The position numbers were made by a program, and so were the translations under genes. Below, one piece after another: positions 1-6,497 of a stretch of DNA of 7,979 bases. The notes under the pieces were generated by a model that was not told where the DNA came from, searched no databases, and was given only the letters and a program-made list of their open reading frames with translations. This DNA comes from DAONJL01 sp035405645 [NCBI: bacterium] (GTDB lineage: Bacteria; JAGOBX01; DAONJL01). Position 1 is the stretch's first letter. Every line of letters starts with the position of its first letter. The stretch is taken from positions 1 through 7,979 of the forward strand of contig DAONJL010000075.1 in assembly GCA_035405645.1 (NCBI GenBank), in the 5' to 3' direction.

Positions 1-1
1 A

Positions 2-370
2 ATTAGAGTTCCGTTTTTAGATTATAGATTGGTTGAATATTTATATAGTGTGCCGATAAAATATAAATTACATGGATTAACCGATAAATATTTATTAAGA
101 AAATATGCAGAAAAATTTTTGCCCAAAAAAATTGTTTATCGACCTAAAAAACCTTTTTTTATGCCGCTTGAAAATTTCCTTGATAACATTTATTTTGAAA
201 AGTTAATAAAAGAATATTTGAATGAAAGCACAATTAAAAAACAGGGTTATTTTAACTATGATTATATTAAACAGTTAATAGGCTTATTTAAAGAAAAAGA
301 TTTTTTAGTTGCCAAAGAAATATTTGCGTTATTAGCATTTGAAGTATGGCATAAAAAATTTATTGAGTAA
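2..370 (+). CDS. Asparagine synthase-family amidotransferase, C-terminal end (5' truncated by window)
   Basis: The frame is open from base 2, so the start lies outside the window and only the last 122 codons are present. The first visible residues, VPFLDYRLVEYL, match the conserved PFLDxxLVE segment of the synthetase domain of AsnB-type enzymes. They are followed by a K..LR.......LP..I..R.K..F..P pattern (KYLLRKYAEKFLPKKIVYRP, then KKPFFMP) and a tail ending in LAFEVWHKKF, where the family usually has LxLELWHxxF. Known members make an acyl-adenylate and aminate it with ammonia from an N-terminal glutaminase domain, which cannot be checked here. The gene ends 8 nt before a B12-type radical-SAM gene and appears co-transcribed with it and the next dehydrogenase. 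That context points to an amidotransferase of a glycan or secondary-metabolite locus rather than housekeeping asparagine synthesis, but this is inference. Family assignment is secure; substrate unknown. Confidence 0.88.
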   Translation: MRVPFLDYRLVEYLYSVPIKYKLHGLTDKYLLRKYAEKFLPKKIVYRPKKPFFMPLENFLDNIYFEKLIKEYLNESTIKKQGYFNYDYIKQLIGLFKEKDFLVAKEIFALLAFEVWHKKFIE

Positions 371-378
371 ATTAAATA

Positions 379-1776
379 ATGAAAGTATTATTAATAAAAC
401 CAAATAAAAAAAGCAGGTTTTATTGTTTGCCGCCGTTGGGGCTTGCATATATAGCAAGTTATTTAGAGAGAAATGGCATTGAAGTCGATATATACGATGC
501 ATATCAAAAAAATGCTTCATACAAAGATGTTGAATTACAAATCAAAACAAAAAAATATGATGTGATCGGTTTTGAATGTTTTCCAAATGATATAAAAAAT
601 GTAAATAAATATATTGAGATAGCCAGAAAAGAAAATCCTAAAATTGTATCTGTTATTGGCGGACCGTTTCCTTCATCAGCGCCTGAAATTGCTTTGAATT
701 TATTTAATGCGGATTATGGAATAAAAGGTGAAGGTGAAGAGGCTATGCTTTCATTATGTAAAAATATTGATGAAAATGGAGAAATAAAAGACAAAGAAAA
801 TTTATTCAATCTAATATGGCGTAAAGGAAAAGAAATTATTGTTAATAAAATATATTTAGAAGAAAATTTAGATAAATTTGGAATTCCAGCCTGGGATAAA
901 ATACCGTTAGATATTTATCCGCCAACATATCAGGGTGGTTTTGCTAAAAATATGCCAGTCGGACATATTGAGACAAAACGCGGGTGTCCCTATTCCTGCA
1001 CTTTTTGTGCAGGACCTTTAGTAAGTGGTAAAAAAATTCGTAAAAGAAGTTTAGATTTGATAATGGAAGATATAGATTATCAAGTTAAAAAATTTGGAAT
1101 TAAAGAATTTCATATTCGCGATGATGAATTCACAATTTGTAAAGAAGATATAATAAATTTTTGCGAAGCACTATTAAAAAAAAATTATAAATTAACCTGG
1201 AATCCTGTAAATGGTATACGATTAGATTCATTGGATGAAGAAATGTTGAAGTTAATGAGCAAGGCAGGTTGTTATGCGATGCATGTAGGTATAGAATGTG
1301 GAAATCAAAAAGTATTAAATAATATAAAAAAAGAATTAACAAAAAAAGAAATTAAAGAGAAAGTCGAATTGATTGCTAATCATAATATTAATGTTGTTGG
1401 TTTATTTATAATTGGCATTCCGGGCGAAACCAAAGAAGAAATTGAAGAAACAATAAAATTTGCTAAAGAATTGAAGATTGTTAGAGCACAGTTTGGTATT
1501 TTTTTACCTATACCAGGAACTGCATTATTCAATGAATTGATTGCTACAAAAAAAATAAATCTTAATGAAATAAATTGGGAAGATTATGATGCTTACAGGC
1601 ATATAGTATATCATTCCGATTTAATTTCAGATTTTCAATTGAAAAATTTACAGCGTAAAGCATTTTTAAGTTTTTATTTGCGCCCACATATTCTTTATAA
1701 ATTTTTAAAAGATATAAATTCATACGAACATTTTAAAAATTTATTTATTAGGGCGATAAATTTTTTGAGGAAATAA
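379..1776 (+). CDS. B12-binding-domain radical SAM protein (BchE/class B-like)
   Basis: This 465-residue protein has the two-domain build of cobalamin-dependent radical-SAM enzymes. The N-terminal Rossmann-like B12-binding region (about 1-160) shows LPPLGLAYIASYLERNG (17-33), VIGGPFPSS (92-100) and the GIKGEGEEA hallmark (114-122). The catalytic domain carries the [4Fe-4S] motif GCPYSCTFC, with C203, C207 and C210 in CxxxCxxC spacing. It continues with HVGIECGNQKVL (302-313), the usual GxESG-type strand, and GLFIIGIPGETKEE (341-354). No DxHxxG base-on cobalamin motif is evident, as is common in this class. Members catalyse methylations, ring closures or rearrangements on hopanoid, tetrapyrrole, phosphonate, peptide or glycan substrates; the substrate cannot be read here. 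The start at 379 has no strong Shine-Dalgarno but begins exactly at the first B12-domain strand (MKVLLIKP). It lies 8 nt after the amidotransferase and overlaps the next gene by 1 nt. Confidence 0.9.
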   Translation: MKVLLIKPNKKSRFYCLPPLGLAYIASYLERNGIEVDIYDAYQKNASYKDVELQIKTKKYDVIGFECFPNDIKNVNKYIEIARKENPKIVSVIGGPFPSSAPEIALNLFNADYGIKGEGEEAMLSLCKNIDENGEIKDKENLFNLIWRKGKEIIVNKIYLEENLDKFGIPAWDKIPLDIYPPTYQGGFAKNMPVGHIETKRGCPYSCTFCAGPLVSGKKIRKRSLDLIMEDIDYQVKKFGIKEFHIRDDEFTICKEDIINFCEALLKKNYKLTWNPVNGIRLDSLDEEMLKLMSKAGCYAMHVGIECGNQKVLNNIKKELTKKEIKEKVELIANHNINVVGLFIIGIPGETKEEIEETIKFAKELKIVRAQFGIFLPIPGTALFNELIATKKINLNEINWEDYDAYRHIVYHSDLISDFQLKNLQRKAFLSFYLRPHILYKFLKDINSYEHFKNLFIRAINFLRK

Positions 1777-2687
1777 TGAAATTAGGAATTACAGGAATTA
1801 CTGGTTTTGTTGGGCGACATTTATTAGCAAAATTATTTAATGACAAATTTGAGATGAATTGTCTTGTTTTAAAAAACGATAAATATATTAATAAAATCGA
1901 AAAAAAGAAAAATTTACATTTTTATGAGGGCGATATATTAAATATTGATGATTTAAAAAAAACATTTAAAGGATGTGAGGTAATTATACATCTTGCAGGT
2001 CTGGTTGCAAATGAAAATTATGATTTGAATTATAAAATAAATTTTGTTGGGACAAAAAATTGTGTTGATGTTTGCGAACAATTAAATATCAAACGATTTA
2101 TTTATTTATCAGCTGTTGCTGCTATTTATAAAAATAAAACTAATTATGGTAAAACAAAAGCATTGGCAGAAGAATATATTGTTAATTCAAAATTAGATTA
2201 TACTATTTTGCGCCCACCATTAATTTATGGTCAAGGAAGTATAGAATTTGAAAGGTTTCTTTCGTCTATTACAAAAATTCCTTTTATTATTCCTATTCTT
2301 GGTTCTGGACTTGTCCATAAACAACCAATTTTTATCGAATGTGTGAATAATGCTATTTTAAATACTATTAATAATCCAAGAACAGTAAGAAAAATTTATG
2401 ATATAGCGTCAGAGGAAAGAATTACATTATTGGATTTCATAAATTTAATTTGTAAAATAAAAAAAATAAAAAAAATTAAAATACATATTCCGCAAAATAT
2501 GGTTTTATTTTTAGTAAAAATTTCTGAAAAGTTATTAAAAAATAAATCACCAATAAGTACTGAAATAATAAAGGGAATGAATGAAGAAGCGATCCAGGAT
2601 ATTACAGGTGCAGAAAATGATTTAAATTTTAGACCTATACCTATAGAAGAAGGATTGAAAAAATATTTTTCATTATTAAATAAGTAA
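1776..2687 (+). CDS. NAD(P)-dependent epimerase/dehydratase, extended SDR family
   Basis: This 303-residue Rossmann-fold protein starts with the dinucleotide-binding motif TGITGFVG (6-13, TGxxGxxG). It continues with GDI (52-54), HLAG (72-75) and the catalytic pair Y124xxxK128 (YGKTK), followed by LRPPLIYGQG (145-154). This is the standard order for sugar-nucleotide epimerases, dehydratases and reductases such as COG0451 members. Two details are odd. The strand that normally reads SSxxxYG is LSAVAAIYKN (111-120), so the usual catalytic Ser/Thr position is Ala or Val unless S112 serves. The stretch from there to YxxxK is also unusually short. The C-terminal part (about 220-303) is Lys/Ile-rich and gives no substrate clue. 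The ATG shares its A with the upstream TAA (TAATG), and GAGGA at 1767-1771 gives a good ribosome-binding site, so translation is likely coupled. Probably acts on a nucleotide sugar or glycan intermediate with the two genes before it; an isoprenoid or steroid-like substrate is possible. Confidence 0.85.
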   Translation: MKLGITGITGFVGRHLLAKLFNDKFEMNCLVLKNDKYINKIEKKKNLHFYEGDILNIDDLKKTFKGCEVIIHLAGLVANENYDLNYKINFVGTKNCVDVCEQLNIKRFIYLSAVAAIYKNKTNYGKTKALAEEYIVNSKLDYTILRPPLIYGQGSIEFERFLSSITKIPFIIPILGSGLVHKQPIFIECVNNAILNTINNPRTVRKIYDIASEERITLLDFINLICKIKKIKKIKIHIPQNMVLFLVKISEKLLKNKSPISTEIIKGMNEEAIQDITGAENDLNFRPIPIEEGLKKYFSLLNK

Positions 2688-3020
2688 ATCAAAAAAATAA
2701 AATTTATTTTCTGAAAGTAATAAAATTTTTTAAAGTTTTTTGTGCCATACACTATTTTATCCATTAACAAATGTGTTCACTCTAAAAAGTCTCATATTAT
2801 CATACATTAATCTAACGACATAACAACAGGACTATTAAAATTTTTATCCATAACAATGATTAAATTTCAAAAAAATATTGGTAAATTTTTTTGCATTTTT
2901 ATTTTTAAAAAATTATTCAGAACTAAATTTATATATATTAGTTAAAAAAGAAGAGTATAAAATAAATTGTTTAAAAGTGAGTTTTTAGAGAGGACACATA
3001 TAGTATTATAAAATTTTAAA
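2688..3020. other. Intergenic spacer between the two gene blocks, no confident gene
   Basis: This 333-nt gap contains no frame with a plausible start, ribosome-binding site and recognisable product. An AT-only inverted repeat just after the dehydrogenase stop (2694-2701 with 2703-2710) is too weak to call a terminator. The part from about 2742 to 2850 is richer in C on the + strand than the coding genes, which suggests non-coding or eroded sequence. One + frame (2724-2942) has a single internal stop at 2808-2810 but encodes nothing I recognise. The promoter of the downstream block should lie in the distal half. A TATA-like run TTTATATA sits at 2928-2935, TATTAT at 3004-3009, and a purine-rich AGAGAGGA at 2986-2993. 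None has a convincing -35 partner. Confidence 0.6.
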
Positions 3021-3881
3021 ATGCAAATAAGAGAATATAAACCTGAAAAAATATTATCTGAGACAGTATTAAATTTTTCAAAATATGTAATAAATCCATA
3101 TAGAGGCTGTCAATTTGGTTGTTTATATTGTTATGCAAAATCTTTTAAAGCAATTCAGAAAAGATTAAAGAATAATTTTTCTTATGGGGAATTTGTTGAT
3201 GTAAAAATAAATGCTGTTGAATTATTAGAAAAAGAATTAAAAGAAAAAAAGATTGAGAGTGTTATATTAGGTGCATCAACAGAAGTATATCAGCCAATCG
3301 AAGAAAAATATTGTTTAACACAAAAGATTATTTCTTTATTGAATCAATATGATGTAAAAATTTTTTTACTTACAAAATCAGATTTAATTTGCAGAGATTT
3401 ATCATTATTAAAACCAGATAAAACAATTATTTTTTTTACAATAAATTCAACTAATGATACTGTTTTTTCAGTTTTTGAAAATAATTCGCCGTCTTATCAA
3501 AAACGGCTAAATGCTCTACAAAAATTATTTGAAGCAAAAATAAAAGTTGTTTTACATATTGGACCTGTTCTCCCTTTTCTTTCTGATTATGAAAGAATTA
3601 TTATTGAAACAATGCAGTATGTTTATTCTTATGAATTTGAAAATCTTAATTTGAATTCAATAAATAAAGAATTATTTTTAGAAAAAATAAAATTAAATTT
3701 TTCACAATATTATGATTATTATCTTGATTTTTTTTATAAGGTAGATGTATATAAAACATATTTAACTGATTTAGAAAAAAATTTAAAGAAAATATTTGAA
3801 AATAATAAAAAGAGATATTATACTTTTTTTCATCCAGTTGATGATTTTTTTAATAATAAATTATATCCTGATGGAAAATAA
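3021..3881 (+). CDS. SplB-like radical SAM protein (spore photoproduct lyase family, COG1533-type)
   Basis: This 286-residue protein has the signature NPYRGCQFGCLYCYAKSF (25-42), with C30, C34 and C37 as the radical-SAM CxxxCxxC motif. The preceding NPYRGC and trailing YCYA are characteristic of the SplB/Rv2578c-like group. GASTEVYQPIEEKYCLTQ (84-101) matches the family's TDxYQPxE...LT region. FLLTKS and RD (115-126) and IGPVLPFLSDYE (180-191) follow in the usual order. The true spore photoproduct lyase is longer (about 340 residues) and has a conserved extra Cys; here I see no clear equivalent, so the label DNA-repair photolyase should not be taken literally. Function is unknown. The first in-frame ATG after a stop at 3009-3011 is 3021, and it has no Shine-Dalgarno within 20 nt, so weak or leaderless initiation is possible. 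It lies 7 nt before the HAD gene (or overlaps it by 11 nt) and probably opens the right-hand transcription unit. Confidence 0.82.
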   Translation: MQIREYKPEKILSETVLNFSKYVINPYRGCQFGCLYCYAKSFKAIQKRLKNNFSYGEFVDVKINAVELLEKELKEKKIESVILGASTEVYQPIEEKYCLTQKIISLLNQYDVKIFLLTKSDLICRDLSLLKPDKTIIFFTINSTNDTVFSVFENNSPSYQKRLNALQKLFEAKIKVVLHIGPVLPFLSDYERIIIETMQYVYSYEFENLNLNSINKELFLEKIKLNFSQYYDYYLDFFYKVDVYKTYLTDLEKNLKKIFENNKKRYYTFFHPVDDFFNNKLYPDGK

Positions 3882-3888
3882 AATTAAT

Positions 3889-4572
3889 ATGAATTTTAAA
3901 GTTGTTTTATTTGATGCAGGTAATACTTTACTCAATATAAATTTTATATATATTCAAACAGTGTTAGATAGTTTTGGTTTTTCTTTTTCACTTGATGAAA
4001 TACAAAAAGCAGAAGCAGTTGCAAGAAAAGAAATGGATGAATATTATCATACTACTAAAATGCAAACTGAATTAATGAGTTCTTTTGAATTATATATTTC
4101 GAAATGTTTAGAAAAATTAAATATAACTGATCAACACACAAAAAAGAATATAATAAATTTTTTATTGCAAAAACATATTAGTTCTAATATTTATGATTAT
4201 ATTACTGATGAAACAAAAGAAATTTTAAAATATTGCTTTTTCAAAAATTATCGGCTTGGGATTGTTTCAAATTCTCGTGGGGATGTTAAAGATTTATTGA
4301 AAAAATGTAAAATCGAAAAATATTTTGAACATATTATTGATTCAAGTGAAGTTGGTGTGGAAAAACCTAATAAAAAGATTTTCCTTATTGCACTTGATTT
4401 ATTTAAAGTCCAAGCAAAAGATTGTATTTATATTGGTGATTTGTATTATATAGATATTGTTGGGGCTATGAGTGCTGGTATTAAAGCAGTTTTATTAGAT
4501 AAATTTGATTTGTATTCTGATAAAGAATGTTTGCGAATATCAAATTTACTTGAATTAAAAAAGATATTATAG
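3889..4572 (+). CDS. HAD-superfamily hydrolase, subfamily IA-like
   Basis: With the start at 3889 the protein has 227 residues and all four haloacid-dehalogenase motifs. Motif I is FDAGNTLL with the nucleophile D9, motif II is IVSNS (S127), motif III is K159 in VEKP, and motif IV is IGDLYYIDIVGA with D184 and D189. A helical cap sits between motifs I and II (about 20-110), the C1-cap arrangement of phosphoglycolate-phosphatase-like enzymes. The +2 acid of motif I (DxD) is Gly11, as in the common DAGNTL variant, so a classical phosphomonoesterase mechanism is not assured. ATG 3889 has GGAA 11-14 nt upstream and places the nucleophile at the usual depth. ATG 3871, six residues earlier and overlapping the upstream gene by 11 nt, is the main alternative. 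The farther in-frame ATG at 3796 only reads the end of the radical-SAM gene in another frame. Likely a small-metabolite phosphatase or dehalogenase; substrate unknown. Confidence 0.85.
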   Translation: MNFKVVLFDAGNTLLNINFIYIQTVLDSFGFSFSLDEIQKAEAVARKEMDEYYHTTKMQTELMSSFELYISKCLEKLNITDQHTKKNIINFLLQKHISSNIYDYITDETKEILKYCFFKNYRLGIVSNSRGDVKDLLKKCKIEKYFEHIIDSSEVGVEKPNKKIFLIALDLFKVQAKDCIYIGDLYYIDIVGAMSAGIKAVLLDKFDLYSDKECLRISNLLELKKIL

Positions 4573-4603
4573 TTAATTTATGAAAAAAAAAATTGAAAAT
4601 CTG

Positions 4604-4618
4604 TAAGGAGTCTCCTTA
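4604..4618 (+). promoter_or_regulatory. Perfect palindrome covering the ribosome-binding site of the V-ATPase subunit I gene
   Basis: TAAGGAG (4604-4610), a single T, then CTCCTTA (4612-4618) form a perfect 7+7 inverted repeat. The left arm is the Shine-Dalgarno (AAGGAG, 4605-4610), 12 nt before ATG 4623. In RNA it could fold as a 6-bp stem with a GUC loop and hide the ribosome-binding site. No U-run follows, so it is not an intrinsic terminator. A tiny frame, MKKKIENL (4580-4606), ends with its TAA inside the left arm. Translational control, or a protein-binding site in DNA, is inferred only. Confidence 0.45.
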
Positions 4619-4622
4619 TTAA

Positions 4623-6497
4623 ATGATTTTTAATGAAAAATTTTATTTTGTTTTTTTATTATTCAGAAAACGAGAAATAGACATTATAAATGACCTTATT
4701 TTATCAACCGAAGCATTTCATTTAGTTAAAGAGAATATCATTATAGGTAAAAAAAATATTGAAGACAGTAAAAGTGGTTTAATTAAAAATTTTCAATTTG
4801 AAAAGATAGAAAATATCTCAAAATCACAATTATTAAAATTAATTACTAATCAGAAATATTTAAAGGACATTAAAAATGACTATGAAAGATTAGAAGAGAT
4901 AATAAATAAAAATAAAAAAGAATTAGAAAAAAGTAAAGAGGAATTAGAAAAATTTTATAGATTAAATGAAGAATATCAAATAATAAGTAAATCAAAATAC
5001 AAAATTAAATTAAATGAACAATTCAAATATATATTCGTAAAATTATTAAAATTAAATAAAGATGTTGATTTAAATAATTTATTTCAACATTTAAGTCAGT
5101 ATAAGTGTATTTATGATATTCCTGTTTCAGAAGAAAATCAATTTCTTTTTATTATTGGCTTAAAAAATGAAGAAAAAAACATAGAAAAAATAATTAAGGA
5201 CAACAATTTAATTGAAGTAAAAATCTCAAATGAAGTTTTTAATAAAAATATTCCAAAAGAAATAAATATAATAAAGGAACAGATAAAAAATATAGAAAAA
5301 GTGATGAATAAGAATATAAAAAAACAAGATGAAATAAAAAATCACTATATTTTATCAAAAATTTTAGATAATAGATTAGAAGAAATTTCAATGAAGTTAA
5401 GTGAAACTTCACAAATTTATTATCTTTATGCTTTTGTGCCGGAATCAAAAATTTCAATTATTGAAGATAAATTAAGAAAATTAAATTTAAAAAATTTATT
5501 TTATAGTATAATAGAAGCAGAAAAACTGTCTAATGAATATTTTATTAAAAATATTCCAACAAAATTTAAAGAAAAAGAATCATTATCTTTTTTTGAAAAA
5601 ATAATTAAAATTTTTAATATACCACATTATAAAACAATAAATCCAACAATATTTTCAGCAATTATATTTGTTTTTTTATTTGGATTTATGTTTGGTGATG
5701 TTGGCCAGGGTATTGTTATTGCTCTTATTGGCTTTTTCTTAAAATATAAATTTAAAGATTTAGGTTTTAGTTATTTTTTAATGTTTATTGGTATTTCATC
5801 TATGATTTTTGGCTTATTATATGGTTCTTTTTTTGGTATAGAATCATTGATTAAGCCATTGCTTGTGTCCCCATTTCATAATATCTCTTTTTTATTAAAA
5901 TTCTCTATTATTAGTGGTATTATTATTCTTGCGCTCGGCTATTTTTTCAATATGATTAATTTATTAAGATTAAACAAATTTTTTGATTTCTTTTTTGATA
6001 AATCTGGTTTAATTGTATTTATTATTTATTTTTTCTTTATACTACTTTTCATAAAAACGAAGTTTGTTTTTAATATTGTTTTTTTAATTTTGTTTTTATT
6101 TATTATTTTTCTTGCCGGAAGAATATTTTATCATTACAACAAAAAAAATAGAAAAGAACAGCATGAAAAATTTAGTGAATTATTTATAAACGAAATAATG
6201 GAAGTTTATGAAATTATTCTTGGGTTTTTATCAAATACAATTTCTTTTGTTAGAACATCTGCCTTTGTTTTAAGCCACGCTGGTTTAATGCTTTCTATTT
6301 TTATTCTTTTTGATGTTATTTCAAAAACAAAAATTGGAACTTTTCTTGGTATTATAATAATTATAATCGGCAATCTTGCAGTGATTTGCATTGAAGGGCT
6401 TGTCGTTGCAATTCAATGTATGAGATTACAATACTATGAATTTTTTAATAAATTTTTTAAATATTATGGTATCGAATATAGACCTATAAAAATATGA
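4623..6497 (+). CDS. ntpI: V-type ATP synthase subunit I (membrane stator subunit a)
   Basis: This 624-residue protein is close to the family's usual length of about 650. It is the stator subunit that provides the proton or sodium half-channels against the c-ring and anchors the peripheral stalk. The cytosolic N-terminal half (1-335) has charged coiled-coil stretches (about 80-120 and 210-260). About seven or eight hydrophobic segments follow from 343. Diagnostic sequence includes IPTKFK (311-316), INPTIF (339-344), FGFMFGDVGQG (353-363) and FLSNTISFVRTSAFVLSHAG (535-554), whose R544 matches the essential channel arginine. EGLVVAIQCMRLQYYEFFNK (591-610) gives E591, Q598 and R601, also conserved. 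The family's YGEIDPT is here YKTINPT. The start at 4623 follows AAGGAG by 12 nt. No subunit K, E, C, F, A, B or D lies next to it, which is unusual. It overlaps the Sua5 gene by 4 nt, so the two are translationally linked. Confidence 0.93.
   Translation: MIFNEKFYFVFLLFRKREIDIINDLILSTEAFHLVKENIIIGKKNIEDSKSGLIKNFQFEKIENISKSQLLKLITNQKYLKDIKNDYERLEEIINKNKKELEKSKEELEKFYRLNEEYQIISKSKYKIKLNEQFKYIFVKLLKLNKDVDLNNLFQHLSQYKCIYDIPVSEENQFLFIIGLKNEEKNIEKIIKDNNLIEVKISNEVFNKNIPKEINIIKEQIKNIEKVMNKNIKKQDEIKNHYILSKILDNRLEEISMKLSETSQIYYLYAFVPESKISIIEDKLRKLNLKNLFYSIIEAEKLSNEYFIKNIPTKFKEKESLSFFEKIIKIFNIPHYKTINPTIFSAIIFVFLFGFMFGDVGQGIVIALIGFFLKYKFKDLGFSYFLMFIGISSMIFGLLYGSFFGIESLIKPLLVSPFHNISFLLKFSIISGIIILALGYFFNMINLLRLNKFFDFFFDKSGLIVFIIYFFFILLFIKTKFVFNIVFLILFLFIIFLAGRIFYHYNKKNRKEQHEKFSELFINEIMEVYEIILGFLSNTISFVRTSAFVLSHAGLMLSIFILFDVISKTKIGTFLGIIIIIIGNLAVICIEGLVVAIQCMRLQYYEFFNKFFKYYGIEYRPIKI

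Noticed and set aside
332-520. Minus-strand open frame across the end of the amidotransferase gene
   Set aside because: It lies opposite well-supported genes, has no family motifs, and its composition is that of an antisense reading.
1130-1342. Minus-strand open frame inside the radical-SAM gene
   Set aside because: It is fully antisense to conserved radical-SAM motifs and Leu/Ile/Tyr-rich as expected from reversed AT-rich codons.
2694-2710. Inverted repeat after the SDR stop as a terminator
   Set aside because: The arms are A/T only with a one-base centre; such repeats are expected by chance in this DNA and there is no stable stem plus T-run.
2396-2770. Minus-strand 124-codon frame opposite the end of the SDR gene
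   Set aside because: Most of it is antisense to the SDR; no motif, no convincing ribosome-binding site, hydrophobic only because Lys codons read as Phe on the other strand.
2799-2826. Minus-strand promoter-like pair TTGTTA-16-TATGAT
   Set aside because: It points towards the 3' end of the SDR gene with no minus-strand gene to serve; a chance match is likely in AT-rich spacer.
2856-2945. 29-codon + strand frame (ATG 2856) in the spacer as a small gene
   Set aside because: No ribosome-binding site, no recognisable features, and composition explained by A/T runs.
3796-3888. Longer HAD start at 3796, giving a hydrophobic N-terminus that looks like a membrane segment
   Set aside because: This stretch is the 3' end of the SplB-like gene read in another frame; the HAD fold begins at MNFKVVLFDAG (3889), so the apparent membrane segment is an artefact of AT-rich codons.
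5239-5457. Minus-strand open frame inside the subunit I gene
   Set aside because: Antisense to the coiled-coil region; no independent evidence.
6206-6391. Minus-strand open frame opposite the channel region of subunit I
   Set aside because: Antisense to strongly conserved residues including R544; no support as a gene.
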